Of a DNA stretch of 64,000 nucleotides, positions 31,523 to 42,410 are shown in pieces. The stretch is from assembly GCA_016861025.1 (NCBI GenBank), contig BOKO01000003.1, positions 448,001 to 512,000 on the forward strand, read 5' to 3'. How positions within the stretch are numbered: position 1 is the first letter of the stretch; the number at the start of each line of letters is the position of its first letter. The notes beneath the pieces were generated by a model that saw nothing but the letters and a program-made list of their open reading frames with translations, searched no databases and was not told the DNA's origin. The position numbers were made by a program, and so were the translations under genes. The stretch comes from Chloroflexota bacterium (GTDB taxonomy: Bacteria; Chloroflexota; Anaerolineae; Caldilineales; Caldilineaceae).

Positions 31523-33931
31523 CGGCATTCCTGCGCGTCCGCGCCGAATCTCTGGAAAAAATGCATCAATTTCCGCCAGCAAGATATCGACCTTGAAAGG
31601 TTTCGAGACGTAGCCATCCATGCCTGCCTCCAGACAGCGTTCTCGATCGCCCTGCATGGCGTGGGCGGTCATAGCAATCACGGGAATGTGACCGCCGCCT
31701 GTCTGTTCACGCTGGCGCAGGCGTTGTACAGCCTCCAGCCCATCCATCAACGGCATCTGGATGTCCATCAACACAAGATCATACGTCTCTCGGCTGAGCG
31801 CATCGAGCGCCTCCACGCCATTGGCGACGACCGTGACGCGAAAACCGTGTTTTTCCAACAATCGCACGGCCACCTTCTGGTTAACAACGTTGTCTTCGGC
31901 AAGCAGGATGTGTAAAGCGGCGCTTTCACTTGAGGATTCTTCAGAGTGGCGGATGTTGTTATCGGAAAACGCATTGGACGGTTCAGGGAGAGGTTCTTTG
32001 CCCGTTTCTACAGAAGGTGGATGGGTCATGAGTGTTGCTGGCAAATCATCCGGCGCCTTGATAAAAGCTGCCGTAAAATAGAATGTAGAGCCGCGACCCA
32101 CTTCACTCTCAACCCAAATTCTGCCGCCCATCAAGTCAACCAGGCGCGCCGAGATTGTCAGCCCCAGCCCGGTGCCGCCAAAACGGCGCGTTGTGGATGC
32201 GTCGGCCTGCACGAATGCGTCAAAGATCGCCGCCAGCTTCTGCGGCTCGATGCCCACGCCGGTGTCAGCCACGCGGAAGAGCAAGGTGATTTGATCGCCA
32301 TTGACCTCGTCCACCGAAATCGTGAGTGTGACGCCGCCCTGCGAAGTAAACTTGATCGCATTGCCGAACAGGTTGGTCAGAATCTGGCGAAGACGCAGCT
32401 CATCGCCGTATAAATTCGCCGGCACATTGGCGGCGATGTCGGCGGACAGGGAGATCGCTTTTGTAGTAGTCATCACTGCGTGCGCTTTGATCAACCCGTC
32501 GACCAGTGGCCGGATGGCAAATGGCTGCGACGCCAGGTCGAGCTTGCCGGCCTCGATTTTGGAGAAGTCGAGAATGTCGTTCAACAAAAGCAGCAATGAT
32601 TCCGCCGAATTGCTGGCGGTCGTCAGATAATCGCGCTGTTCGGCGGTCAATTCGGTTTCCTTGACCAGATGCAGCATTCCGATGATTCCGTTCATCGGCG
32701 TGCGGATTTCATGGCTCATGTTCGCCAGGAACTCGCTTTTGGCGCGATTGGCGGCTTCAGCCACCTCCTTTGCCGCAATCAATTCCGTCTCAGCCTGTTG
32801 TTTTTCCGCCAACGAAATGAGAAAGGTGTTGAACCACTGCGTCAGATCGCCGATTTCGTCGTTGGAGCGCACCTGCAGCGGTTTGACGCTGGCAAGCTCG
32901 CCGCGTTGAATCCTCTGAAATCCGCGAATAATCTGATTGATCGGCGACACAACCGAATTCGATACGAAGAGCGTGCCAAACCCCACCAGCGAAAGGCTTG
33001 CCAACAGCAGAAATGTTGTTGCGTAGAAGATATGCGACATCGGCGCCATCAACACGTCCATCGGCGTGAAGCTCACAATCAGCCAGTCACTCATCGATGA
33101 ACGACTGAAGGAGACAAAGGTCGCCTGTCCATCAATGGTCTCCACGAAAGATCCATCCGCTATGGCTGTCAGGCGCTTATAGAATTCGGCGCTGAGCACA
33201 GAACCGACGTGCGTGCGGTCAGTGGCATGCACCACACGCCGCGATGGGTCAACGATCACCATCGACACGCCATCCGCATGGTTGGCGCGAGCAAAATGTG
33301 CACGCAAGCTATCCAGATCATAGTTGATAATCAACAATCCGGTCGGGCGTAAGCCAGCGCCAAGCCCCGGAATCACGTTCAACTGTCGGGCGGCGACAAC
33401 GACTTTTGATTCCTTCGATGCACTATTGATATTGTCTTCGATGCCGAGCCAGACGGTGGCGCCCTGCGCTTTTTCAGCGGCTTCTTTGATGCGTCCCAGC
33501 GCGTCCTCGCGCAGTCCCTGCACATCCAGCGTATCGCCGACATGATATTGTTCGCCGCCTGCGGTGAAGATATCGATCGACACCAGGCCGCGCAAGTTTG
33601 TGTAGCCGCTTAGAATGTAGCCGATACGCGCCTGCGTCGCAAGCCGTGTAAATCGATCGATCACGACGGGATCTCGACTGACAACCTGTTTAATGTCGTC
33701 TACACTGGCGAGATTTGCCATCAGGCTCTCGATCTCCTGATGCAGGAGATCGAGATAGCTGCGCTGTTGGATGGTCAGCTCCTGGGTGTAGCGCCCAGCC
33801 TGTGACTCAATCGCATATCGAGAGGCCTGATACGAAGCCCATCCCATCGCCAGGAGCGGCGCAACGCTGATCAAGGCAATGAACAGGATAAACTTCCAAA
33901 GCAACTCGATTCTGAGATGAAGAAACCTCAT
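31520..33931 (-). CDS. Hybrid sensor histidine kinase with extracytoplasmic Cache-type sensor
   Basis: About 803 residues. Order: membrane helix (about 10-32), extracytoplasmic Cache-like sensor (about 35-298), second helix (301-324), HAMP linker, HisKA with H407 in SHEIRTP, HATPase with NAIKFTS and DTGVGIE motifs, then a receiver domain with D723 in LMDIQMPLMDG and KPF near the end. There is no Hpt domain, so a separate Hpt protein would be needed for an onward relay. The longest frame opens at GTG 34018, overlapping the upstream gene; the ATG at 33931, just before the first helix, is preferred although its ribosome binding site is weak. It follows a sugar-binding lipoprotein gene, a likely sensing partner. 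Confidence 0.88.
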   Translation of the reverse strand: MRFLHLRIELLWKFILFIALISVAPLLAMGWASYQASRYAIESQAGRYTQELTIQQRSYLDLLHQEIESLMANLASVDDIKQVVSRDPVVIDRFTRLATQARIGYILSGYTNLRGLVSIDIFTAGGEQYHVGDTLDVQGLREDALGRIKEAAEKAQGATVWLGIEDNINSASKESKVVVAARQLNVIPGLGAGLRPTGLLIINYDLDSLRAHFARANHADGVSMVIVDPSRRVVHATDRTHVGSVLSAEFYKRLTAIADGSFVETIDGQATFVSFSRSSMSDWLIVSFTPMDVLMAPMSHIFYATTFLLLASLSLVGFGTLFVSNSVVSPINQIIRGFQRIQRGELASVKPLQVRSNDEIGDLTQWFNTFLISLAEKQQAETELIAAKEVAEAANRAKSEFLANMSHEIRTPMNGIIGMLHLVKETELTAEQRDYLTTASNSAESLLLLLNDILDFSKIEAGKLDLASQPFAIRPLVDGLIKAHAVMTTTKAISLSADIAANVPANLYGDELRLRQILTNLFGNAIKFTSQGGVTLTISVDEVNGDQITLLFRVADTGVGIEPQKLAAIFDAFVQADASTTRRFGGTGLGLTISARLVDLMGGRIWVESEVGRGSTFYFTAAFIKAPDDLPATLMTHPPSVETGKEPLPEPSNAFSDNNIRHSEESSSESAALHILLAEDNVVNQKVAVRLLEKHGFRVTVVANGVEALDALSRETYDLVLMDIQMPLMDGLEAVQRLRQREQTGGGHIPVIAMTAHAMQGDRERCLEAGMDGYVSKPFKVDILLAEIDAFFPEIRRGRAGMP

Positions 33932-34001
33932 AGTCAACGACCAGCCCAAATGGTCAAGAGCACCCGCGTAGCAGGCGTTCAATCTGCCAGAGGCGCCTCG
34001 C

Positions 34002-35042
34002 TCAAGGCAAGGTTTCACGATTCACCAGCAATACTTCAAGCATAATCTCCGGCGGGAGCGTCTCGCCGTTGAGCGCCTGCACCGCCGCTCGAACACCGAG
34101 ATAGCCCTGCTCCGCCGGCTGCTGGTCGATTGTGCACAACATCTTTCCCTCGCGCACAGCGTCGATTGCATCGGCAAGCGCGTCGTAGGCGGCCACCATC
34201 ACGTCGGTGCGCCCAGCCTCCTCCAAGTAGGCGATCGCCCCCAATCCCATCATATCGTTCGCCGCAAACACGCCCTTGATCGTGGGATGCTGCTCCAGCA
34301 TGTGACGGGTCACCGCAAATCCTTCATCGATCTTCCAGTGGGCGGTCTGGCTGTCGACTACGGTGATGAGTGGGTTTTCAGCAAAAGCGCGCTCGGCGCC
34401 AGCCTTGCGATCTTGCGCATTCTTCGCTTCGCGGATGCCTTCCAGGATCGCAACATCAGTTGGCTCCACAATTGCATCGGCAATACACTTTGCAGAAAGA
34501 TACGCGCCCTGCTCATTGTTAACGCTGATGAAGGGCACGCCCACCAGCCCTAGTTGCGCTGAAAGCGCCTGATCAAGTCGATTGTCGATATTGATGACGA
34601 CGATGCCCGCGTCCTGCGCCTTTTTGAGCACAGGGATCAGTTCTGTTGAACTGCCCGGTGCAATCACGATCGCATCAACCCCGGCGGCGATCAGCTCTTC
34701 AACGATCGCTATCTGCTGTTCGATCGAAGTTTCTTGTGCGCCGGTCTTGACGATGAGCTCCGCGTCAAACTCATCCTGCGCACGCCGCGCGCCTTTTTCC
34801 ATTTCAATAAAGAACGGATTGGTGAGCGTCTTCATGACCAATGCGATCTTCGGACGCTGCATCTCAGGCGTTGCCTGTTCACTTCCCTGCGCCTCAGTCT
34901 CGAAAATCGATTGCGCGCCTGCGGGCGCGGCGGCGTCGGCGCATCCTGCCAGCAGACTAAGCGTCACAAACACTATCACTGCGACGAAAAACTTACACAA
35001 CACGTCTAGAGATACTCTTCCCTGCCAACTGATGCCCGACAT
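34002..35042 (-). CDS. Sugar-binding lipoprotein (RbsB-like, Peripla_BP_4)
   Basis: A 346-residue binding protein with a signal peptide ending in lipobox LLAGC (C34), then a ribose/galactose-binding fold: KIALVMKTLTNPFF, VDAIVIAPGSS, VVINIDNRLD and GVFAANDMMGLGA are family motifs. No sugar ABC permease or ATPase is nearby; the next gene is a hybrid histidine kinase. A role as extracellular sugar receptor for that kinase, as ChvE serves VirA, is therefore likely. The ATG at 35042 is preceded by GAGGAAGGA; the TTG one codon earlier is less likely. Confidence 0.88.
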   Translation of the reverse strand: MSGISWQGRVSLDVLCKFFVAVIVFVTLSLLAGCADAAAPAGAQSIFETEAQGSEQATPEMQRPKIALVMKTLTNPFFIEMEKGARRAQDEFDAELIVKTGAQETSIEQQIAIVEELIAAGVDAIVIAPGSSTELIPVLKKAQDAGIVVINIDNRLDQALSAQLGLVGVPFISVNNEQGAYLSAKCIADAIVEPTDVAILEGIREAKNAQDRKAGAERAFAENPLITVVDSQTAHWKIDEGFAVTRHMLEQHPTIKGVFAANDMMGLGAIAYLEEAGRTDVMVAAYDALADAIDAVREGKMLCTIDQQPAEQGYLGVRAAVQALNGETLPPEIMLEVLLVNRETLP

Positions 35043-35355
35043 CAAAATATTCCTTCCTCAATTGTTCTATTGTGACGAAACTGGTTCAAAGCGGTGATGC
35101 AAGCACAACACAAATTGAATTCAAGTTGATTGTACAGGAGCCGTGCTCCGTTCTTTATCGGTCAAACGTAGGAACCTGCGCAGACAAACGCTGATTTCTG
35201 GTTATCTACACATCGGTTGTAGATGGACGAGAATAGATGCAGGAAGAGGCTTCTTCTTCGGAAAAGTTCTATGTTGATATATGATGGTTCACAGTCAACA
35301 TCTTGACGCAACGGAACGCGCTGAGAAGCAAAGCAATTGTAGGGAGTGCACTGCC
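35043..35355. other. Divergent intergenic region, 313 bp
   Basis: Carries the start regions of two divergent genes. On the plus strand, TTCGGA and TATGAT (35257-35285) with a 17-base spacer form a weak promoter candidate for the dehydrogenase. A small hairpin GGAGC-cgt-GCTCC lies near 35140. No coding or known RNA element was seen. Confidence 0.4.
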
Positions 35356-36870
<1,515 letters not shown>

Positions 36871-36874
36871 AAGA

Positions 36875-36964
36875 TGGAAGGCGGATAGAACGCGGATTGG
36901 GTGGATGTGCGCAGATTTTTCTTGATCCGCGTACATCCGCAGCTTCCGCGCTATCCGCGTTCCA
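36875..36964. repeat. Repeat family C, third copy
   Basis: Outer arms TGGAAGGCGGATAG and CTATCCGCGTTCCA with inner GCGGATT and TCCGCG repeats, making a quasi-palindrome of 90 bases directly after the aldehyde dehydrogenase stop. Same family as 8453-8533 and 9350-9419. Confidence 0.75.
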
Positions 36965-36994
36965 CTTTGTATTTATGTAGGGAAGGATGTTGCG

Positions 36995-37999
36995 ATGAGT
37001 GAGGGCATTACCGACGCAATGATCTATCCGCTGACCTTTGACCCGGTCTTCAAGGATTACCCGTGGGGTGGTCGCAATTTGGAGACAAAATTGGGGCGCA
37101 CGATCCCCGATGGCATCGTGGCGGAGAGCTGGGAGATCGCTGCGCACCCGAACGGATCGAGCGTGGTCAACGCCGGGCCGCTCAAGGGCAAGACGCTGCC
37201 CGAAGTGCAGGAACTGTTGGGTGAAGCGCTGCTCGGCGAACGCAACGCGGCGGCGCTGGCAGCGGGCAAGTTTCCACTGTTGATCAAAATCCTCGACGCC
37301 AACCGCTGGCTCTCGATCCAGGTGCATCCCGACGACGCCTATGGCATGGCGCACGAAGGCGAACCGGGCAAGACCGAGATGTGGGTGGTGCTGCACGCCG
37401 AGCCGGGCGCCGAGCTGATCTATGGCTTTGCGCCTGGTATGACGCGTGAACGCTACGCCGCGATCATTGGTACGGACGCCAGCGTGGACGGGCTGCACCG
37501 CGTGGCGGTCAAGCCGGGAGATGTGATCTTCGTCCCGGCAGGCACGATCCACGCGCTGGGGCCGGGCGTGATGGTCGCCGAGATTCAGCAGAACAGCGAC
37601 ACGACCTATCGCATCTGGGACTGGGGTCGCCCGCGCCCGCTGCACCTGGAAAAATCGCTCGACGTGCTCAACTTCGACCAGGTGACGCCTAGCCCGGCGC
37701 AGCCCACTGTTCTGCTCGACGAGGAGGGCGTGCGCATCGAGCGGCTGGTCGCCTGTCAATACTTCGAGACCGAGCGCATCACCCTGCCCGCCGGTCACGA
37801 GTTCTACGGCTTGTGCGACGGCTCGACCTTCGAGATTTGGGCCGTGCTGCAGGGCAAGGTGACGCTCACGTCCGACGCTGCGCCGCTGACGCTGAAGGCG
37901 GTGGAGTGGGCGCTGCTACCGGCGGAGCTGGGTGAGTATCAGGTTGTGGCGGAAGAGGATGCGGTGCTGCTGCGTGTGACAACGCCGGAAAACGCTTGA
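36995..37999 (+). CDS. manA: Mannose-6-phosphate isomerase, class I
   Basis: A 334-residue cupin enzyme that interconverts mannose-6-phosphate and fructose-6-phosphate. Zinc ligands of the family are visible: Q109 and H111 in IQVHPDD, E128 in GKTEMW and H186 in PAGTIHALG. The N-terminal YPWGGRNLETKLG is also typical. GGGAAGGA lies before the ATG at 36995. It is close in size to short bacterial and archaeal type I enzymes (about 300-390). It is followed by an MFS gene at a gap of 52 bases. Confidence 0.92.
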   Translation: MSEGITDAMIYPLTFDPVFKDYPWGGRNLETKLGRTIPDGIVAESWEIAAHPNGSSVVNAGPLKGKTLPEVQELLGEALLGERNAAALAAGKFPLLIKILDANRWLSIQVHPDDAYGMAHEGEPGKTEMWVVLHAEPGAELIYGFAPGMTRERYAAIIGTDASVDGLHRVAVKPGDVIFVPAGTIHALGPGVMVAEIQQNSDTTYRIWDWGRPRPLHLEKSLDVLNFDQVTPSPAQPTVLLDEEGVRIERLVACQYFETERITLPAGHEFYGLCDGSTFEIWAVLQGKVTLTSDAAPLTLKAVEWALLPAELGEYQVVAEEDAVLLRVTTPENA

Positions 38000-38051
38000 A
38001 ATCCTGAAGAATCGCTGCGACTTTCGCTGACTCACAAAGGCTATCACCAAC

Positions 38052-39269
38052 GTGCAATCAACGCCTTCACAATCCACCCTTTCCTTTCGCCGTCTCATCG
38101 GCACGAGCATGGCGGCGAAGCTACTCGTCGACATTGGCGCGCAGATTTTCAACCCCTTCCTGCCGGTGATTGCCGCCGGGCTGGGTATGAGCGTCGTCGA
38201 ACTGGGGCGGCTGGTGGGGCTGCGCAGCGCGATGGGCATCTTTGCGCCGGTGAGCGGCGCGCTCTCCGACCGTCATGGCTACCGCGTGGTCATTCGCGGC
38301 GCACTGTTGCTGAGCGCGGCGGGCTTTTTCCTGCTCGGCGTGAGCACGTCCGCGTGGATGGTCGTCCTTGCCATGATCCTGTCGGGGCTGGGGATCAGCG
38401 CGTTTGTCCCGAACTTGCAGGCGTTCATCAGCAGCCGCCTGGCGTACAACCTGCGCGCACGTGGTCTGGGCATGATCGAGTATTCGTGGGCGCTCACGGG
38501 CATCTTTGGGCTGTCGGCGGTCGGCTTTCTGATGGCGGCGACAGGTTGGCGTACGCCGTTCTTCGTGCTTGCCGCCGGCATGGTCATCATGAGCTTCGTC
38601 TTCGGCGCCATGCCCGGCATCCAGCGCTCGCGCCCGGCGCCGCCAGAGCCGGGCGCCGCACGCCCATCCTGGCGCGCACGCGTGGCTGCGGTCGTGGTCG
38701 TGGACAGCAACCGCCGCTCGACCTACGCCACGATCCTGGCGGGCGCGCTCAGCTACTTCGCCGCTATGCAGGTGATGATCGCGCACGGCGCGTGGCTGGC
38801 GGAACAATACGGGCTGGAGGCAGCGGCGCTGGGTGCGGTGGCGTTCGTGCTCGGCTGGTTCGACCTGACGGCGAGCGTCTCGGTCAGCCTCTTCACCGAC
38901 CGCATCGGCAAGAAGCGCAGTGTGCTGATCGGCATCATCGGTTCGCTGTTTGGCTATTTGCTGATGCCAGCGCTCAACGTTGGCGTGGTGGCGGCGGTGC
39001 TGATCATCGGTGTGGCGCGCGGCTTTTTCGAGTTCAACATCGTCAGCCACTTCCCGCTACTGAGCGAGCAGGCGCCGGCGCAGCGCGGGCAGGTGATGAC
39101 GCTCGGCGCGGCGGTGTCGCTGGTCGGCGCGACGGTGGCGGGTTTTACGGGGCCGTGGCTGCTGGTCAATTACGGCGTGGCGGCGCTGGCGTGGTCGTCG
39201 GCGGGGATCGTCACGGTTTCGTTGCTGACGGTCTACTTCCTGGTGCAGGAACGCCCAGAAACGCATTGA
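38052..39269 (+). CDS. MFS transporter
   Basis: A 405-residue membrane protein with about 12 hydrophobic helices in two halves. The loop between helices 2 and 3 has GALSDRHGYRVVIRGA, a form of the MFS GxLaDrxGrrxxl motif, and the equivalent loop of the second half has FTDRIGKKRSVLIG. The start is the GTG at 38052 with a modest AAAGG upstream. The substrate is unknown. Its 3' end overlaps the convergent gene by 59 bp. Confidence 0.88.
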   Translation: MQSTPSQSTLSFRRLIGTSMAAKLLVDIGAQIFNPFLPVIAAGLGMSVVELGRLVGLRSAMGIFAPVSGALSDRHGYRVVIRGALLLSAAGFFLLGVSTSAWMVVLAMILSGLGISAFVPNLQAFISSRLAYNLRARGLGMIEYSWALTGIFGLSAVGFLMAATGWRTPFFVLAAGMVIMSFVFGAMPGIQRSRPAPPEPGAARPSWRARVAAVVVVDSNRRSTYATILAGALSYFAAMQVMIAHGAWLAEQYGLEAAALGAVAFVLGWFDLTASVSVSLFTDRIGKKRSVLIGIIGSLFGYLLMPALNVGVVAAVLIIGVARGFFEFNIVSHFPLLSEQAPAQRGQVMTLGAAVSLVGATVAGFTGPWLLVNYGVAALAWSSAGIVTVSLLTVYFLVQERPETH

Positions 39270-40185
39270 TCACGGGCACAAAGTCGGTCAGATCAGCGAT
39301 CTGCGCGGCGTAGCGCTGGCGTTCGGCGCCGAGCAGCAGCGTCAACGCCGGGTTGGTGGTGTGCTTGCCGTGGCGACAATCCTCGACGTTGCCGTGATCG
39401 CTGGCGACGATGATCAGCGTCTGCGTCAGGTCGGCGGCGGCGAGCAGCCCGGCGAGAAAGCCATCGAAGCGCGTTAGAAATGCCACCGCACCGTCACGAT
39501 TGCGCGCATGGCCAAGCACGTCGGTCATCCACACCTCGAAGAAGATGAAATCGTGCGGCTGACTGAGCTGCCACAGCACGCGCCCTGCCTCCTGAGGCGT
39601 GTAGACCGGCGCGTCGGCATAGCCAAGCTCACCGCGCCAGCCCTCGCCCGTGAAATCCGCCGAAAGCGCACGCCCGGCGCACAGGTCGGTGTAGGTCAAC
39701 AGGTCCTGCCCGGCAAGGGTGGCGGCGTAGGGCACGGCGCTGAGCAGCCGCTTGCCGCGCTGCACGGCGTCGAAGTATCCCTGCGGATAGGCGTTGCAGA
39801 ACCAGGCGCTGCGTCCCGCCGCTTTGAGATAGTGAAAGATGCTGCCCTCATCGAGGATGCTGCGCACGCGCGCGTCAGGGCGCGGACCGTAATGCTCGCC
39901 AAGCCGTTGCGCAGCGTTGACGCCGGTGAGGATGGCCGCCTGCCCTGTCGCGCTCTGCGGTCGCCCCGCAACACCGAGATTGGCGTCGGTGGGAATCAAC
40001 TCAGCGTCGGTGGTGGAGAGGCGTCCGGTCGCGGCGACGGGGCGGCATCCTGCCAGCAGCGTCGCCAGCATCGGGTAGGCGTCCGCCGCCAGTGGATTGA
40101 CCGCCGGGTCGTCGTCGCCCAGCCCAACGCCATCCAGGAACAGAAACAGCACGCGGCGCCGCTCTGTCATCTTCTGTCTTCGCAT
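39211..40185 (-). CDS. Alkaline-phosphatase-superfamily metalloenzyme (phosphomutase-like)
   Basis: A 324-residue protein with the N-terminal metal motif LFLFLDGVGLGDDDP, a Ser nucleophile in PQSATGQ and the C-terminal metal motif SDHGNVEDCRHGKHTTN, the pattern of the metalloenzyme domain shared by cofactor-independent phosphoglycerate mutase and phosphopentomutase. It is much shorter than iPGM (about 510) and lacks the inserted transferase domain, so it is more likely a phosphatase or small phosphomutase. Starts at 40185 and 40170 are both possible; neither has a strong ribosome binding site. Confidence 0.8.
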   Translation of the reverse strand: MRRQKMTERRRVLFLFLDGVGLGDDDPAVNPLAADAYPMLATLLAGCRPVAATGRLSTTDAELIPTDANLGVAGRPQSATGQAAILTGVNAAQRLGEHYGPRPDARVRSILDEGSIFHYLKAAGRSAWFCNAYPQGYFDAVQRGKRLLSAVPYAATLAGQDLLTYTDLCAGRALSADFTGEGWRGELGYADAPVYTPQEAGRVLWQLSQPHDFIFFEVWMTDVLGHARNRDGAVAFLTRFDGFLAGLLAAADLTQTLIIVASDHGNVEDCRHGKHTTNPALTLLLGAERQRYAAQIADLTDFVPVINAFLGVPAPGSRPSATKP

Positions 40186-40407
40186 TTCCGCTGTGATTGG
40201 CGACCGCTACAGGCGCCGTCGGGGGCGATAAGTTGACCTGTCATTAGTTTTTCACCTCGATGCTCATTTCTGTGCAGCAAAGAATTGTACTACACCCGTA
40301 CGGTTAACCAAGATGAATTTTTCGTCGATCCTGCCTTAGCCATCTGGTTTATCCGCGCCAAACCTTCCCCTTGCAAAATTGGCGCGCAAATTGCTCTTTT
40401 CTTTGAT

Positions 40408-40431
40408 TATAATGCGGTTCGTTGCATGCAA
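40408..40431 (+). promoter_or_regulatory. Promoter and palindrome of the siderophore operon
   Basis: A perfect TATAAT (40408-40413) without a good -35 box, followed at the expected start by the palindrome TTGCATGCAA (40422-40431), a candidate operator. No clear Fur box was seen. The rest of the 314-base gap 40186-40499 shows no gene. Confidence 0.5.
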
Positions 40432-40499
40432 GCTGGCGTACAACAAGGTGATTGGCATCAAAAACAACTGAACTGCAATGCAGACGCAAAGGAAACATA

Positions 40500-41354
40500 A
40501 TGAGTCGGTTATATACAGAAAACCTGAGCCTGGCGTATGACAACCACGCCATCATCACTGAATTGCACCTCGCCATCCCAACCGGCAAAATCACCGCCCT
40601 GGTTGGGCCGAATGGCTGTGGCAAGTCAACGTTGCTGCGCGGGCTGGCGCGGCTCCTGTCACCCAGGCGCGGTCATGTCTACCTGGATGGCAAAGCAATC
40701 CACACTATGTCCTCCAAGACGCTGGCAAGACAGCTTGGCATCCTGCCGCAAAGCCCGAATGCTCCCGAAGGATTGACGGTGCGCGAGTTGGTGGCTCAGG
40801 GTCGCTATCCGCATCAACATTGGTTTCAGCAATGGTCAGCCACAGATGAAGCGATCACGGCGGCGGCGATGACCACGACCAACATTTTGGACTTTGCCGA
40901 CCGCCCATTGGATACCCTCTCCGGCGGCCAACGCCAACGCGCCTGGATCGCGATGGCGCTGGCGCAAGAGACCGACATCTTGTTGCTCGATGAGCCAACA
41001 ACTTATCTTGATCTCGCCTATCAGATCGAAGTGCTCGATCTCTTGCGCGAGTTGAATGAGGCGGGACGCACAATTGTCATGGTGCTGCACGACCTGAACC
41101 AGGCATGTCGTTATGCCCATCACCTGGTCGCCATGCGCGATGGAAAAATCTGGGGGCAGGGCGCGCCAGCCAGCATCATGACAGAGCGTATGGTCGCCGA
41201 GGTCTTCCGATTGAACGCACGCATCATCGCCGATCCTGTCAGCGGCGCGCCGCTGTGCATTCCGCTGGGCGGACCGCGCGTAGGGCGACCGTCGCCAGGC
41301 AATATGCTATCACTTGCACCGAGCGTTGCGGCTGCGGCGCCTATACCAGCTTAA
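40500..41354 (+). CDS. Iron-siderophore ABC transporter ATPase (FecE/FepC-like)
   Basis: A 284-residue ATPase. Walker A GPNGCGKST (36-44), signature LSGGQRQRAWIAMALAQ, Walker B ILLLDEPTTYLDL and H-loop VLHDLN are all typical of the FecE/FhuC/BtuD group, which powers uptake of ferric siderophores or cobalamin. The frame is open further upstream to 40452, but AAAGGAAA lies before the ATG at 40500. It is the first gene of a five-gene operon for siderophore uptake. Confidence 0.93.
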   Translation: MSRLYTENLSLAYDNHAIITELHLAIPTGKITALVGPNGCGKSTLLRGLARLLSPRRGHVYLDGKAIHTMSSKTLARQLGILPQSPNAPEGLTVRELVAQGRYPHQHWFQQWSATDEAITAAAMTTTNILDFADRPLDTLSGGQRQRAWIAMALAQETDILLLDEPTTYLDLAYQIEVLDLLRELNEAGRTIVMVLHDLNQACRYAHHLVAMRDGKIWGQGAPASIMTERMVAEVFRLNARIIADPVSGAPLCIPLGGPRVGRPSPGNMLSLAPSVAAAAPIPA

Positions 41355-41387
41355 AACAACATTCCTCAAACAAGGAGTTCTCACCAA

Positions 41388-42410
41388 ATGCGCTTTTTCA
41401 CCGCTTTTCTGGCATCCAGTCTGTTTGCCGCCGCTATTATGATCGGCGCATGCGTTGCGCCGGTCAGTACACCGGTGAGCACGCCAGTTGCCACGATCAC
41501 GGAAACATCCGCCGAGACTGCGTCTGATGCCTTTCCGGTTACTATCGAACACAAATACGGCGCCACAACGATTTCATCGCCGCCCACGCGCATCGTGACG
41601 GTGGGTCTCACCGACCACGACGCGCTGCTGGCGCTCGACATCGTACCGGTCGGCACTTCGGAATGGTTTGGCGACTACCCTGGCTCGGTATGGCCGTGGG
41701 CGCAACACAAGCTCAATGGCGCCGTGCCGGAAGCGGTTGGCGGCGACGCCATCAACTTCGAGAAGATTGCTGCGCTTCAACCCGATCTGATTTTGGCGCT
41801 CTTTTCTGGCATTACGCAAGAAGAATACGATCTCCTGACGCAGATTGCACCGACTGTTGCACCGCCAGCAGGTTACGTCGACTATGGGATTCCCTGGCAG
41901 GAGCTGACCATCACGGTGGGCAAAGCTGTCGGCAAGCAGTCAGAGGCCGAGAAATTGGTTGCCGAAGTGGAGGCGAAGTTTGCCCAGGTGCGCGCCGAGC
42001 ATCCTGAGTTCGCGGGCGCCACCGCTGTCGTCGCCACGCCATACCAGGGCATCTGGGTTTATGGTCCACAGGATGTGCGCGGACGCTTTCTAACACTGCT
42101 CGGCTTTGCCCTACCAAAAGGGTTGGAGGAGATCACCGGCGCCGAGTTTGGCGGCAATCTCAGCATGGAGCGTGCTGATCTGCTTGACGTGGATGTGATT
42201 ATCTGGCTCGACGCAGAAGATGCTGAAGGGGCGTTGGGCGGCCCGGTTTACCAAAATCTGCCCGTGCATACTGAAGGTCGCGAGGTCTTCCTCGACAGCT
42301 ACAATGATCCGGTCGGTGGCGCCACCTCCTTTGTGAGTGTGCTGAGCCTCCCCTTCCTGCTCGATGAGCTGGTTCCACAATTGGCAACTGCAATGAAAGG
42401 CGATCAGTGA
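41388..42410 (+). CDS. Iron-siderophore binding lipoprotein (FecB/FepB-like)
   Basis: A 340-residue extracellular binding protein. The lipobox MIGAC places the lipidated residue at C22, followed by a Thr/Pro/Val tether with three STPV-like repeats. The class III binding-protein fold follows: PTRIVTVGLTDHDALLALDI, INFEKIAALQPDLILA and the long interdomain helix near EAEKLVAEVEAKF. AAGGAG precedes the ATG. It lies between the ATPase and the iron-sulfur protein genes. The TonB-independent lipoprotein form fits a monoderm envelope. Confidence 0.93.
   Translation: MRFFTAFLASSLFAAAIMIGACVAPVSTPVSTPVATITETSAETASDAFPVTIEHKYGATTISSPPTRIVTVGLTDHDALLALDIVPVGTSEWFGDYPGSVWPWAQHKLNGAVPEAVGGDAINFEKIAALQPDLILALFSGITQEEYDLLTQIAPTVAPPAGYVDYGIPWQELTITVGKAVGKQSEAEKLVAEVEAKFAQVRAEHPEFAGATAVVATPYQGIWVYGPQDVRGRFLTLLGFALPKGLEEITGAEFGGNLSMERADLLDVDVIIWLDAEDAEGALGGPVYQNLPVHTEGREVFLDSYNDPVGGATSFVSVLSLPFLLDELVPQLATAMKGDQ

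Noticed and set aside
38354..39313. A 319-residue frame overlapping the MFS gene
   Set aside because: Shifted frame of the transporter gene, Arg/Gly/Ala-rich, no hydrophobic helices.
40186..40499. Cobalamin riboswitch or Fur box before the ABC transporter operon
   Set aside because: No B12-box-like sequence and no Fur-type inverted repeat could be recognised; only the -10 box and a 10-bp palindrome are supported.
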